Positions 1 through 7,095 of a stretch of 15,732 bases of DNA are shown here, piece by piece. Source of the stretch: an uncultured Flavobacterium sp. GTDB taxonomy: Bacteria > Bacteroidota > Bacteroidia > Flavobacteriales > Flavobacteriaceae. The translations under genes and the position numbers were made by a program. Below the pieces are notes generated by a model. The model did no database searches and was not told the origin of the DNA. It saw only the letters and a program-made list of their open reading frames with translations. Position 1 is the stretch's first letter; every line of letters starts with the position of its first letter. The stretch covers positions 1 to 15,732 of the forward strand of contig NZ_CAMLIX010000119.1 in the NCBI RefSeq assembly GCF_946479975.1, read 5' to 3'.

Positions 1-476
1 TTCCATTCATTATTCTTTAAAAGCCACAGATGAGTAAATTTAGCAAAGCTTCCGGGTTCTTCCTTTTTATCAGCCGAAGTTTCATAAAAACGATGCGTTC
101 CCATTTGTATGGCGCCGTATAAAATTCCGTTTTTGTATAAAGGATAAATTTCAGTACTTCCGTCAATTAATTCTCGGCGATAATTGTATTTTCTGGTCGG
201 AGAACAAATACCGCTTACAAATGTTTTTAGAAATCTCGCTTTATCAGAAATACTGTCTTTGTCATGATAAAACTCAAAATCTTCGGTGTATAACTTTTCA
301 AATTGGGTAATGTCGCAGGTATTAAACCCGACATTAAATAATAGACTGTCTTTCGACATTATGGTTTTATACAAAACAGAACTTTTTTCTTCCTGAGAAA
401 AAGTAAATTGTATTTGAAGGAGAAATATTCCAACTAAAAATATTTTTAATTGAAAATAAGATAGATTGATTTTCAT
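1..476 (-). CDS. Secreted NTF2-like (SnoaL/DUF4440-type) protein, partial
   Basis: This gene runs off the left edge of the window; about 158 codons are visible, starting at ATG 476-474 on the minus strand. The N-terminus (MKINLSYFQLKIFLVGIFLL and on to FTFSQ) has a basic start, a hydrophobic core and a likely cleavage site before QEE, so it should be exported. The mature part contains a pattern of the NTF2-like DUF4440/SnoaL fold: a segment reading CDITQFEKLYTEDFEFYHD, then an aromatic-rich stretch and a late THLWLLKNNEWK. Members of this fold are small cone-shaped enzymes or ligand-binding proteins and the fold alone gives no substrate. The gene lies 77 bp downstream of the AraC-type regulator on the same strand and has a promoter-like sequence of its own. 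The C-terminus is not visible, so length and completeness cannot be judged. Confidence 0.7.
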   Translation of the reverse strand, partial: MKINLSYFQLKIFLVGIFLLQIQFTFSQEEKSSVLYKTIMSKDSLLFNVGFNTCDITQFEKLYTEDFEFYHDKDSISDKARFLKTFVSGICSPTRKYNYRRELIDGSTEIYPLYKNGILYGAIQMGTHRFYETSADKKEEPGSFAKFTHLWLLKNNEW

Positions 477-506
477 TTTAAGATTGATTGATGATTAATG
501 ATTTTG

Positions 507-534
507 CAAGAATACTACAATCAATATGATCAAA
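507..534 (-). promoter_or_regulatory. Possible promoter of the NTF2-like gene
   Basis: Read on the minus strand, TTTG (534-531) is followed after 16 bases by TATTCTTG (514-507), which matches the Bacteroidota -7 box TAnnTTTG except for one base. The start codon is about 30 bases downstream. It would allow the gene to be expressed independently of the regulator upstream. Confidence 0.35.
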
Positions 535-553
535 ATTGTACAAAAGCGAAATT

Positions 554-1342
554 TTATCTTTTTTGAGAAAGAAAATACAAATCAGGATTGAACATTTTGG
601 GAGTCGTTTTGGTAACGTCCTTAAACTTTTTTATAAAATGAGATTGATCAAAATATTTGTTATAGAGTGCAATTTCGGTCAGAGTCATTTTCTGTAAATC
701 GGAATTTACCATTTGATCCACCGATTTTCTGAATTTCAAAATCTGAATGTATTTTTTAATTGTTAGTCCGGTTGCTGTTTTAAATTTAATTTGAAGTAAT
801 CTTTGAGAAGAATTCAATAATTTTCCAATTTCAGAAACCGAAATTTCATCTTCTTTAAGCCGTATAATTTCACATATTCTTTCAATTACATTTTGATTTG
901 AATTCGCTAAACGCTCAAAATATATATCAATTGTATGTAATAATGTTTGAATATCAGATTGAATATCAATTTCAAAAGGCAATTCATTACATTCAATTTT
1001 TAAAATCGAGTCCATAAAATTACTCAAATCATATTTTGGAAATAGCGAAAGTGTCCAGGCATGAAATTGAACTATCGTAACTTTTGTTTTGGGTTGAATG
1101 TTTACCAAAACTTTATTTGTCATTTGCGAACAGAAATAAATTCCTTCGCTCATTTCATATTTAGTTTTACTCGTATGTACTGCAATCGAATTACCATTTA
1201 CGATCGCAAGATTGAAACAACCGTTTGGTAAAACAAGTTTATTTTCGATCAGGCTTTCGCCGAAGCTATTATCCAGGCACCAAATCTTATTGACAAATCG
1301 TTCTGATTTTTTGCTGACGTAATGTTCTGAATAAAGTTTCAT
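554..1342 (-). CDS. AraC-family transcriptional regulator
   Basis: A 262-residue protein with a C-terminal AraC/XylS DNA-binding domain. The first helix-turn-helix is at about residues 168-189 (ISVSEIGKLLNSSQRLLQIKF) and the second at about 220-241, with the family signature FDQSHFIKKFKD followed by TTPKMF at 247-251. The N-terminal 160 residues resemble the DUF6597-type sensor region of Bacteroidota AraC proteins (LVLPNGCFNLAIVNG at 37-50), a cupin-like domain of unknown ligand. It should act as a cytoplasmic transcription factor. Its start lies 44 bp after the acetyltransferase stop with no clear promoter between, so the two are probably co-transcribed. A promoter-like site follows it, before the NTF2-like gene, which is a possible target. 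The effector cannot be inferred. Confidence 0.88.
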   Translation of the reverse strand: MKLYSEHYVSKKSERFVNKIWCLDNSFGESLIENKLVLPNGCFNLAIVNGNSIAVHTSKTKYEMSEGIYFCSQMTNKVLVNIQPKTKVTIVQFHAWTLSLFPKYDLSNFMDSILKIECNELPFEIDIQSDIQTLLHTIDIYFERLANSNQNVIERICEIIRLKEDEISVSEIGKLLNSSQRLLQIKFKTATGLTIKKYIQILKFRKSVDQMVNSDLQKMTLTEIALYNKYFDQSHFIKKFKDVTKTTPKMFNPDLYFLSQKR

Positions 1343-1386
1343 TTTTATTATTTATCAATATTTTAAAGGAAACTAAATTAAGATTT

Positions 1387-1986
1387 TCATTTAGATTTTA
1401 GCTCAAAATAATCTCTTTTAGTTTTCTCCCATTCCTCCAAAATAATGCTAAAGTAAACGTCATCTTTACTTTTACCATCAGAATCAATATAATTATTTCT
1501 AAAAATCCCTTCTCTAACAGCGCCAAGTTTTTCAATCGCTTTTTGAGATCTTATATTTTCAAGGTCAGCACTAAATTGTATTCTTCTAAACTGAATTTTT
1601 TCAAAACCAAAATTCAGCAATTCAAATTTACAAGCTTTATTTAGACCAGTTCCCTGAAAAGCTTTCCCGTACCAAGTCCAGCCGATTTCGCATTTCTGAC
1701 TTGCATGATTTAAATAACCGTAACGTGTACTCCCTGCAACTTTGTTGGTAATTTTGTCAATAATTAAAAAAGGATAACAAATACCTTCGGCTTTTTGTTT
1801 TAAAGTGTTTTGGATATAGCTTTCGAAATCCTGATCGTTTCGAACGTACATTCCCATATATTTCCAGATTTCATCGTCAAAGATGATTTCTTTAAGTTCG
1901 ACATTTCTTTCGTTTTCAAACGGAATTAAAAGAACTCTTTCATTTTCTAAAGTAATATCGGTTTTAAAAATTTCGCTATCATTAAT
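1387..1986 (-). CDS. GNAT-family N-acetyltransferase (RimJ/RimL-like), start region irregular
   Basis: A GNAT acetyltransferase that would transfer an acetyl group from acetyl-CoA to an amine, possibly a protein N-terminus or small molecule. The acetyl-CoA loop is KAFQGTGLNKA, and the C-terminal part SADLENIRSQKAIEKLGAVREG is typical of the RimJ/RimL (Acetyltransf_3) group. The first in-frame ATG is at 1857-1855, but the frame stays open upstream to a stop at 2007-2005 and encodes ITLENERVLLIPFENERN, which is the expected first strand and helix of the fold. The real protein therefore starts upstream, yet that stretch has no in-frame ATG, only ATT codons (1992-1984). I set the start at the ATT at 1986. 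An ATG at 1982-1980 is out of frame by one base and would join the frame if a T5 run (1970-1966) had six Ts. Substrate unknown. Confidence 0.75.
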   Translation of the reverse strand: MNDSEIFKTDITLENERVLLIPFENERNVELKEIIFDDEIWKYMGMYVRNDQDFESYIQNTLKQKAEGICYPFLIIDKITNKVAGSTRYGYLNHASQKCEIGWTWYGKAFQGTGLNKACKFELLNFGFEKIQFRRIQFSADLENIRSQKAIEKLGAVREGIFRNNYIDSDGKSKDDVYFSIILEEWEKTKRDYFELKSK

Positions 1987-2017
1987 AATAATTTTATAAT
2001 TTATTTAAATTCTGAAG

Positions 2018-2048
2018 CGAAGGTAATTGTTTGATTTTTGTAAACAAA
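2018..2048 (-). promoter_or_regulatory. Probable promoter of the acetyltransferase-AraC unit
   Basis: On the minus strand TTTG (2048-2045) and TACCTTCG (2025-2018) are 19 bases apart. This fits the Bacteroidota pattern TTTG-N(17-23)-TAnnTTTG with one mismatch in the -7 box. Transcription would begin near 2010, about 30 bases before the out-of-frame ATG at 1982, which supports a translation start near 1985 rather than at the internal ATG at 1857. Confidence 0.45.
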
Positions 2049-2055
2049 TCAGTAT

Positions 2056-2074
2056 TTATAACAATTTGTTATAA
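2056..2074. promoter_or_regulatory. 19-bp perfect palindrome, candidate operator
   Basis: TTATAACAATTTGTTATAA is a perfect palindrome with 9-bp arms and a single central base. It lies between the divergent acetyltransferase and kynurenine monooxygenase genes, just upstream of the inferred acetyltransferase promoter. A symmetric site of this size suits a dimeric regulator, but no bound protein can be named and AT-rich DNA produces some palindromes by chance. Confidence 0.35.
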
Positions 2075-2190
2075 TTTTAGAAAAGAAATATAACACCTAA
2101 ACCCTTGTATTGGTACAAATAATCTATTTATTTTAAGTGTTGTCTCTATTTATTACTTATTTTTACGACTCATATATTAGATTTTCTTTG

Positions 2191-3534
2191 ATGCAAACTT
2201 CATTAAAAATTGCAGTCGTTGGTTCTGGACTTGTAGGATCGCTGCTGGCAATTTATCTTAAAAAAGCTGGTCACACTGTTCATGTTTATGATCGCAGTCC
2301 AGATATTCGAAAAATAAATTTCTCTGGACGTTCCATTAACTTGGCAATGTCCAATCGTGGTTGGAAAGCATTAGATGCAGTTGGCGTAGGTAATGCGGTT
2401 CGAGAGATCGCAATTCCGATGGACAAACGTGCCATACATTTGGTTGATAAATTAAACTTTCAGAATTACGGTCAAGAAGGTGAATCTATTTATTCCATTT
2501 CAAGAGGAAAACTAAACCGAAAAATGATTGATCTGGCCGAAGAAGCTGGAGCAGAATTTCATTTTGAACAAAAAGTTTGGGACGTAACTTTGAATGATGC
2601 AACGCTTCATATTGGTGAAAGTGAAAGAGGCGAGTGGGAGGAACGAAAATTTGATATGGTTTTTGGCGCCGATGGTGCTTTTTCGAGAATCCGACACAGA
2701 ATGCAGCGCCAGAGTATGTTTAATTATTCCCAGGAATTTTTAAATATGGGATATAAAGAACTTAATATTCCGGCAAATCCTGATGGAACTCATAAATTAG
2801 ATAAAAACTCTTTTCATATTTGGCCAAGAGGAGAATATATGCTGATTGCACTTCCCAATTTAGATGGAAGTTTTACCTGCACTTTATTTATGCCTTTTGA
2901 AGGAGAAAATTCTTTTGAATCGCTTAAAGATCGTAAAATGGTAGAAGATTTCTTTGAGAAAAATTTCCCAGATTCGATTGAAGTAATTCCAGAATTGGCA
3001 AATGATTTCTTTAAAAATCCAACCAGTACTTTGGTAACAATGAAGTGTTTTCCTTGGACTTTTGAAAATAAAATTGCTTTGATTGGAGATGCCTGCCACG
3101 CCATTGTGCCATTTTACGGACAAGGAATGAATGCTGGTTTTGAAGATATCACGGTTTTAAATGAAATGATTGAAAAATACGGCGACGATTGGAAAAAGAT
3201 TTTCGCAGAATATCAAATTTCACGTAAACCAAATGCAGATGCTATTGCAGAACTTTCGTACCGAAATTTCTTAGAAATGAGTACCAAAACAGCAGATGAA
3301 AAGTTTTTATTGCAGAAGAAAATAGAAAAAGATTTCTCAGATAAACATCCAGACAAATGGATTCCGCTTTACAGTCGTGTAACTTTTAGTGATCGTCCGT
3401 ATGCTGAGGCCTTAGCAATTGGAGATTATAAAAACGGAATAATGGAAGAGATTTTAAAACTCGAGAATATTGAAAATATCTGGAATACTCCAGAAGTTGA
3501 AAATAAGATTTTAAGATTACTAGAAAAGGCTTAA
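2191..3534 (+). CDS. kmo: Kynurenine 3-monooxygenase (FAD-dependent)
   Basis: Predicted flavoprotein hydroxylase that converts L-kynurenine to 3-hydroxykynurenine with NADPH and O2, a step in tryptophan breakdown and in the eukaryote-like route to NAD. Visible motifs, numbered from ATG 2191: the FAD-binding GSGLVG at 11-16 with Asp34 ending the second strand; GRSINLAMSNRG from 46, characteristic of this family; the DG motif (GADGAFSRIRH) near 159-168; and GDACHAIVPFYGQGMNAGFED from 299, which holds the FAD-ribityl GD motif. The 447-residue length is normal for the family. The frame also opens at a GTG at 2137, but the extra residues (MLSLFITYFYDSYIRF...) precede the conserved Rossmann start, so I prefer the ATG at 2191. 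No other kynurenine pathway gene is nearby, so it looks transcribed alone. Confidence 0.9.
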   Translation: MQTSLKIAVVGSGLVGSLLAIYLKKAGHTVHVYDRSPDIRKINFSGRSINLAMSNRGWKALDAVGVGNAVREIAIPMDKRAIHLVDKLNFQNYGQEGESIYSISRGKLNRKMIDLAEEAGAEFHFEQKVWDVTLNDATLHIGESERGEWEERKFDMVFGADGAFSRIRHRMQRQSMFNYSQEFLNMGYKELNIPANPDGTHKLDKNSFHIWPRGEYMLIALPNLDGSFTCTLFMPFEGENSFESLKDRKMVEDFFEKNFPDSIEVIPELANDFFKNPTSTLVTMKCFPWTFENKIALIGDACHAIVPFYGQGMNAGFEDITVLNEMIEKYGDDWKKIFAEYQISRKPNADAIAELSYRNFLEMSTKTADEKFLLQKKIEKDFSDKHPDKWIPLYSRVTFSDRPYAEALAIGDYKNGIMEEILKLENIENIWNTPEVENKILRLLEKA

Positions 3535-3542
3535 ATTTTTTA

Positions 3543-3690
3543 AACCATATAAGTGATGTAAGTAAATGTAATTTCTTCGCTTTTTAATTTTAGTGAATTT
3601 ATCAAAAATACAAACCCGACAGGTTTTTAAAACCTGTCGGGTTTACTATTTGCACAAAGTTTTATATTTACTTATATCACTTATATGGTT
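3543..3690. repeat. Nested palindromic element with 29-bp terminal inverted repeats
   Basis: The stretch between the convergent monooxygenase and ATPase genes is one palindromic unit. Its ends, 3543-3571 and 3662-3690, are inverted copies matching at 27 of 29 positions (both begin AACCATATAAGTGAT when read inward). Inside sits a perfect 16-bp hairpin at 3612-3644. The element has no coding capacity. It could be a non-autonomous MITE-like repeat or an elaborate bidirectional terminator. The core hairpin sequence recurs in degraded form at 15289-15319. Confidence 0.75.
3612..3644. terminator. Bidirectional terminator hairpin between convergent genes
   Basis: Arms AAACCCGACAGGTTTT (3612-3627) and its exact complement (3629-3644) flank a single T, giving a 16-bp stem. 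A-rich and T-rich stem ends on both sides suit Rho-independent termination in both directions. It would end the monooxygenase transcript from the left and the ATPase transcript from the right. Confidence 0.7.
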
Positions 3691-3700
3691 GAATATTTTT

Positions 3701-5218
3701 TTATTTCTTAAATATTTTAGTCAAAACCCCAAAAACACCTCTTATAAATGAAGCGCTTGTTACGACTTTCAGAACAGATTTTGTAACCACTTCTGTCGTA
3801 GTTGGTTCTGATTTTGAAGATTTAGATGGCGCTTTTTCTTCGTGTTGAGCTGCTGCTTGATTTGCGTCGGCTATTTTTTTGTTTAGAATTTCAAAAGCAC
3901 TTTCGCGGTCAATTTCTTCAGCGTATTTCTTTACTAGTTTCGATTTGTTGTTTACTTCATCAATTTCAGAAGCAGCTAAAATATCCATTCGGCTTTGTGG
4001 TGCGCGCATCATTGTTGCAACCAGCGGAGTAGGAATACCTTTTTCGTTAAGTGCCGTAACCAATGCTTCTCCAATTCCTAAACTCGTTAGCAATTCGTCT
4101 GTTTTGTAATATTGCGAAGTAGGGTAATTATCGGCTGTTTTTTTAATTGCCTGGCGATCATTTGCAGTAAAAGCTCTAAGCGCATGCTGAATTTTTAATC
4201 CTAATTGTGCCAAAACGCCGCTAGGAACATCCATAGGGTTTTGCGTTACAAAATAAACCCCAACACCTTTAGAACGAATCAGTTTTACAATCGTTTCAAT
4301 TTGTTCTAATAATGCTTTACTGGCTTCATTAAAAATTAAGTGAGCTTCATCAATAAAAATCACTAATTCTGGTTGTTCCGCATCACCTTTCTCAGGCATT
4401 TTCTGGTAAATTTCAGCCAAAAGACTTAACATAAAAGTAGAGAATAATTTTGGTTTATCCTGAATATCCGTCAAGCGGATGATGTTTACGTAACCTTTTC
4501 CGTTTTCATCAATTCGCATCAAATCATCTGTTTCAAAAGATAATTCGCCAAAAAATAAATCACCGCCTTGTTGTTCCAATTCAATGATTTTTCTAAGAAT
4601 AGTTCCAGTAGTTGCAGTAGAGATTTTACCATAACTTGCCGCAATTTCTTCCTTACCTTCTTCAGTAATATAATTGATTACTTTTTTGATGTCTTTTAAA
4701 TCTAATAAAGGCATGTGATTGTCATCGCAATATTTAAAAATAACAGCAACAACTCCCGCTTGAGTATCGTTAAGATCCAAAATTCGAGAAAATAAAACCG
4801 GCCCAAATTCAGAAACAGTAGCGCGTAGGCGAACTCCGTTTTGTTTAGACAAAGACATTAGTTCAACAGGAAATGCAGCAACATTATAAGGAATATTTAT
4901 TTTAGCATGTCTTTCTGTTATAAAGCCTTCTTCTTTTCCTTCTTTTGCAATACCGCTAAAATCTCCTTTTATGTCCATCATTAAAACAGGAATTCTAGCG
5001 TTCGAAAGCTGCTCCGAAAATACCTGAATTGTTTTGGTTTTTCCTGTACCTGTTGCACCGGCAATTAATCCGTGACGATTTAACGTTTTTAGCGGAATCT
5101 TAACGTGCGCTTCTGCAACTGGTTCACCGTCAAGCATTGCGCCTCCTAAGATGATGCTGTCGCCTTTAGAAAAATAACCAGTATTTATATCTGCAATAAA
5201 ATTGTCTTTTTTATTCAT
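3701..5218 (-). CDS. HerA/YjgR-type P-loop ATPase (DUF853 family)
   Basis: A 505-residue ATPase of the HerA/FtsK superfamily, closest by eye to the DUF853 (YjgR) group. The Walker A motif GATGTGKT is at residues 54-61 and Walker B ELVIFIDEAH at 284-293. A polar segment YFVTQNP at 322-328 is the likely sensor, and HALRAFTANDRQA (345-357) contains an arginine-finger candidate. MDIKGDFSGIAKEG at 81-94 is also typical of this group. HerA relatives are hexameric DNA translocases; the cellular role of YjgR proteins is poorly defined. Residues about 453-480 are low-complexity and rich in A, E, K, S and T, followed by a basic-hydrophobic tail ending VLTKIFKK. No nurA-like nuclease lies beside it, so a HerA-NurA end-processing pair is not supported. 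It is a single-gene unit with its own 5' region. Confidence 0.88.
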   Translation of the reverse strand: MNKKDNFIADINTGYFSKGDSIILGGAMLDGEPVAEAHVKIPLKTLNRHGLIAGATGTGKTKTIQVFSEQLSNARIPVLMMDIKGDFSGIAKEGKEEGFITERHAKINIPYNVAAFPVELMSLSKQNGVRLRATVSEFGPVLFSRILDLNDTQAGVVAVIFKYCDDNHMPLLDLKDIKKVINYITEEGKEEIAASYGKISTATTGTILRKIIELEQQGGDLFFGELSFETDDLMRIDENGKGYVNIIRLTDIQDKPKLFSTFMLSLLAEIYQKMPEKGDAEQPELVIFIDEAHLIFNEASKALLEQIETIVKLIRSKGVGVYFVTQNPMDVPSGVLAQLGLKIQHALRAFTANDRQAIKKTADNYPTSQYYKTDELLTSLGIGEALVTALNEKGIPTPLVATMMRAPQSRMDILAASEIDEVNNKSKLVKKYAEEIDRESAFEILNKKIADANQAAAQHEEKAPSKSSKSEPTTTEVVTKSVLKVVTSASFIRGVFGVLTKIFKK

Positions 5219-5598
5219 TTTTTTATTCGTAATTTAGTTGGTTATATGAGTATTGCTATGTTTTTGAGCATATTTTATATTGTTTTTTTAGTAAGAAAAA
5301 GCTTTTTTTGATTGAAAAATTAATAAAAAAAAAATTCGCAGCTTTTTAAGAAGATATCAAAGGAATCTTTGAATATTTACTAAAACGTTGTAATTTTTCT
5401 AATTATCGTGCTGTTTTTTGTTTTATCTAAAAAATGACGCCAGCAAATTAATGAGATATTTTTTAAATTGAAGTTAAATTTCGGTCAATTAAATTAAAAA
5501 AAGTTTTTTTATTTAAACTAAACGTATAAATTTGCTCCTCTACAAGTTAAATATAACTAAAAAATAAAAATTATTTAAAACTATTAAAATTAAAAAAA
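5219..5598. other. 380-bp AT-rich divergent intergenic region
   Basis: The stretch separates the divergent ATPase gene and the TonB operon. It is extremely AT-rich with many A and T runs and no credible open reading frame. The only clear signal is the -7 box at 5527-5534 for the operon. A short inverted repeat (TCAAAG-GAAT-CTTTGA) near 5358-5373 is visible but could be chance. No convincing promoter for the ATPase gene was found. Confidence 0.6.
5527..5534 (+). promoter_or_regulatory. Promoter -7 box of the exbB-tonB operon
   Basis: TAAATTTG matches the Bacteroidota -7 consensus TAnnTTTG exactly. The expected -33 position falls in a T run (from 5503) and lacks a clean TTTG. Transcription would begin near 5540, giving a leader of about 58 bases that is A-rich up to the start codon. 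Confidence 0.5.
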
Positions 5599-6423
5599 AT
5601 GGCAAACGTTAAAGTTAAAAAAGAAAGCACTTCAAATGGGGGAGGAATGATTACAGGAATCATTATTGTTGCGTGTATCTTAGTAGGGGTGTTTATCTGG
5701 AAAGTAATCATGGGGGATTCTGCTAACTTCGAAGGAGGTAATCCAGAAACAGGACATCCAATCAATACATTAGGACAAGTATATAAAGGAGGTTTTATCG
5801 TACCAGTATTATTAGGTATGTTTTTAATGGTTGTTGTTTTTTCTATCGAAAGATTTATTGTTATCGGTAAAGCTGCAGGAAAATCTAACCTAGATGCATT
5901 TATGAAAAATGTACAAGGAAGTATTAAAGAAGGAAACATCGAAGCTGCTATCGCTTCATGTGACAAACAACAAGGTTCAGTTGCAAACGCAATTAAATCT
6001 GCTTTGGTAAAATACCAAGATGTTAAAAAAGAAGGATTCAACAGCGAAGAAGCTTCAGAAGTAATCCACAAAGAAATCGAAGAGGCAACTTCATTAGAAA
6101 TGCCAATGTTAGAGAAAAACATGACTATTATCTCAACTTTAGTATCTTTAGGTACATTAGGAGGATTATTAGGAACTGTATCTGGTATGATTAAAGCGTT
6201 TGGTGCATTAGCTTCTGCTGGTACTCCTGACCAAGCTGCTCTTGCAACAGGTATTTCTGAGGCACTTATCAACACTGCAACAGGTATCTCTACTTCTATC
6301 TTAGCAATTGTTTCTTACAACTTCTTTACTGCTAAAATTGACGATTTAACTTACTCTATCGATGAGGCTGGTACTACTATCGTGAATACTTACAGAAAAT
6401 TCAGAGGAAGTTTAAGACAATAA
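5599..6423 (+). CDS. exbB: ExbB/TolQ/MotA-family proton channel protein
   Basis: Inner-membrane subunit of the TonB energising motor; ExbB pentamers surround ExbD and conduct protons. The 274-residue protein has four hydrophobic segments: 18-38, 65-88, about 174-205 and about 217-245. The last three match the usual ExbB helices: the second is followed by SIERF (82-86), the third contains LVSLGTLGGLLGTVSGMIKAF, and the fourth GISEALINTATGISTSILAIVSYN, the pore-lining pair of the MotA/TolQ/ExbB family. The first segment is an addition relative to E. coli ExbB. A basic cytoplasmic stretch of about 85 residues separates segments two and three. It is the first gene of a seven-gene operon and begins with an A-rich ATG context. 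The family call is secure; which receptors it serves is unknown. Confidence 0.93.
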   Translation: MANVKVKKESTSNGGGMITGIIIVACILVGVFIWKVIMGDSANFEGGNPETGHPINTLGQVYKGGFIVPVLLGMFLMVVVFSIERFIVIGKAAGKSNLDAFMKNVQGSIKEGNIEAAIASCDKQQGSVANAIKSALVKYQDVKKEGFNSEEASEVIHKEIEEATSLEMPMLEKNMTIISTLVSLGTLGGLLGTVSGMIKAFGALASAGTPDQAALATGISEALINTATGISTSILAIVSYNFFTAKIDDLTYSIDEAGTTIVNTYRKFRGSLRQ

Positions 6424-6465
6424 TTAATTTTTGATATTTATATCAAAAAAATAAAATAAAAGATA

Positions 6466-7077
6466 ATGGCTAAAATAAAAATGAAAAAAAAGTCGACATC
6501 GACAGACATGACTGCGATGTGTGATGTTGCATTCCTTTTGCTAACGTTCTTTATTTTGACCGCTACTGCTAAAGTGCCTGAGGCACTACCTGTAGACATG
6601 CCTTCTTCTGTTGCTCAAACTAAATTGCCAGATTCAGATTTGGCTATTATTACAATAGGAAAAGGAAAAGTGTTTTTTGACATCAAAGGAAGAGAAGTTC
6701 GTAAAAGAACTCTTGAAGGAATGGGTGCAAAATATGGTATTGAATTTTCAGAAGAAGATAAAACCAAATTTGCTCTTATGGACGATTTTGGTGTGCCAAT
6801 TACAGGTCTAAAGCAAATCATAGATATGAAAGCGGCGGACAGAACCAAAGCAGAACAACCTGGAATTCCTTTGGATTCATTAGATAATCAATTGAAAGAA
6901 TGGCTTCTAATTTCTAGAAGAGCTACAATTGATTTAGATGACAAAGAATTGCAGATTGCGATTAAAGGAGATGCTAAAGAAGAATATCCAAAAATTAAAA
7001 AAATTATGGATATCTTACAAGATCAGAAAATCAATTCTTTTAACTTGGTAACAGGTAAAAGAGGGAGAGACTTTTAA
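6466..7077 (+). CDS. exbD: ExbD/TolR-family biopolymer transport protein (first copy)
   Basis: Single-span inner-membrane protein that partners ExbB in the proton-driven motor. After a lysine-rich N-terminus (MAKIKMKKKS) the transmembrane helix covers about residues 15-35 (MTAMCDVAFLLLTFFILTATA). Asp20 is the membrane acidic residue equivalent to the proton-carrying Asp of E. coli ExbD. The periplasmic part is about 165 residues and contains a long insertion (about 70-135) before the C-terminal fold (ATIDLDDKELQIAIKGDA... KIKKIMDILQDQKINSFNLVT), making it clearly longer than the roughly 140 residues of E. coli ExbD. It follows exbB by 42 bp and precedes a second exbD by 18 bp. Confidence 0.92.
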   Translation: MAKIKMKKKSTSTDMTAMCDVAFLLLTFFILTATAKVPEALPVDMPSSVAQTKLPDSDLAIITIGKGKVFFDIKGREVRKRTLEGMGAKYGIEFSEEDKTKFALMDDFGVPITGLKQIIDMKAADRTKAEQPGIPLDSLDNQLKEWLLISRRATIDLDDKELQIAIKGDAKEEYPKIKKIMDILQDQKINSFNLVTGKRGRDF

Positions 7078-7095
7078 TTAAAAAATATACACTAA

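Noticed and set aside
2137..2190. GTG-started N-terminal extension of the monooxygenase
   Set aside because: The added 18 residues precede the conserved Rossmann start and an ATG at 2191 gives normal family length.
2512..3123. Three minus-strand open frames inside the kynurenine monooxygenase gene
   Set aside because: They overlap conserved FAD-binding sequence on the plus strand and resemble no protein family.
3701..5218. HerA-NurA anti-phage or end-resection system
   Set aside because: There is no NurA or other nuclease gene adjacent; the neighbours are housekeeping-like and convergent or divergent.
5571..6275. Long minus-strand open frame opposite exbB
   Set aside because: It lies wholly antisense to a clear ExbB gene and its translation (rich in Ile, Pro, Thr and Ser) has no domain character; such frames arise from the codon pattern of the sense gene.
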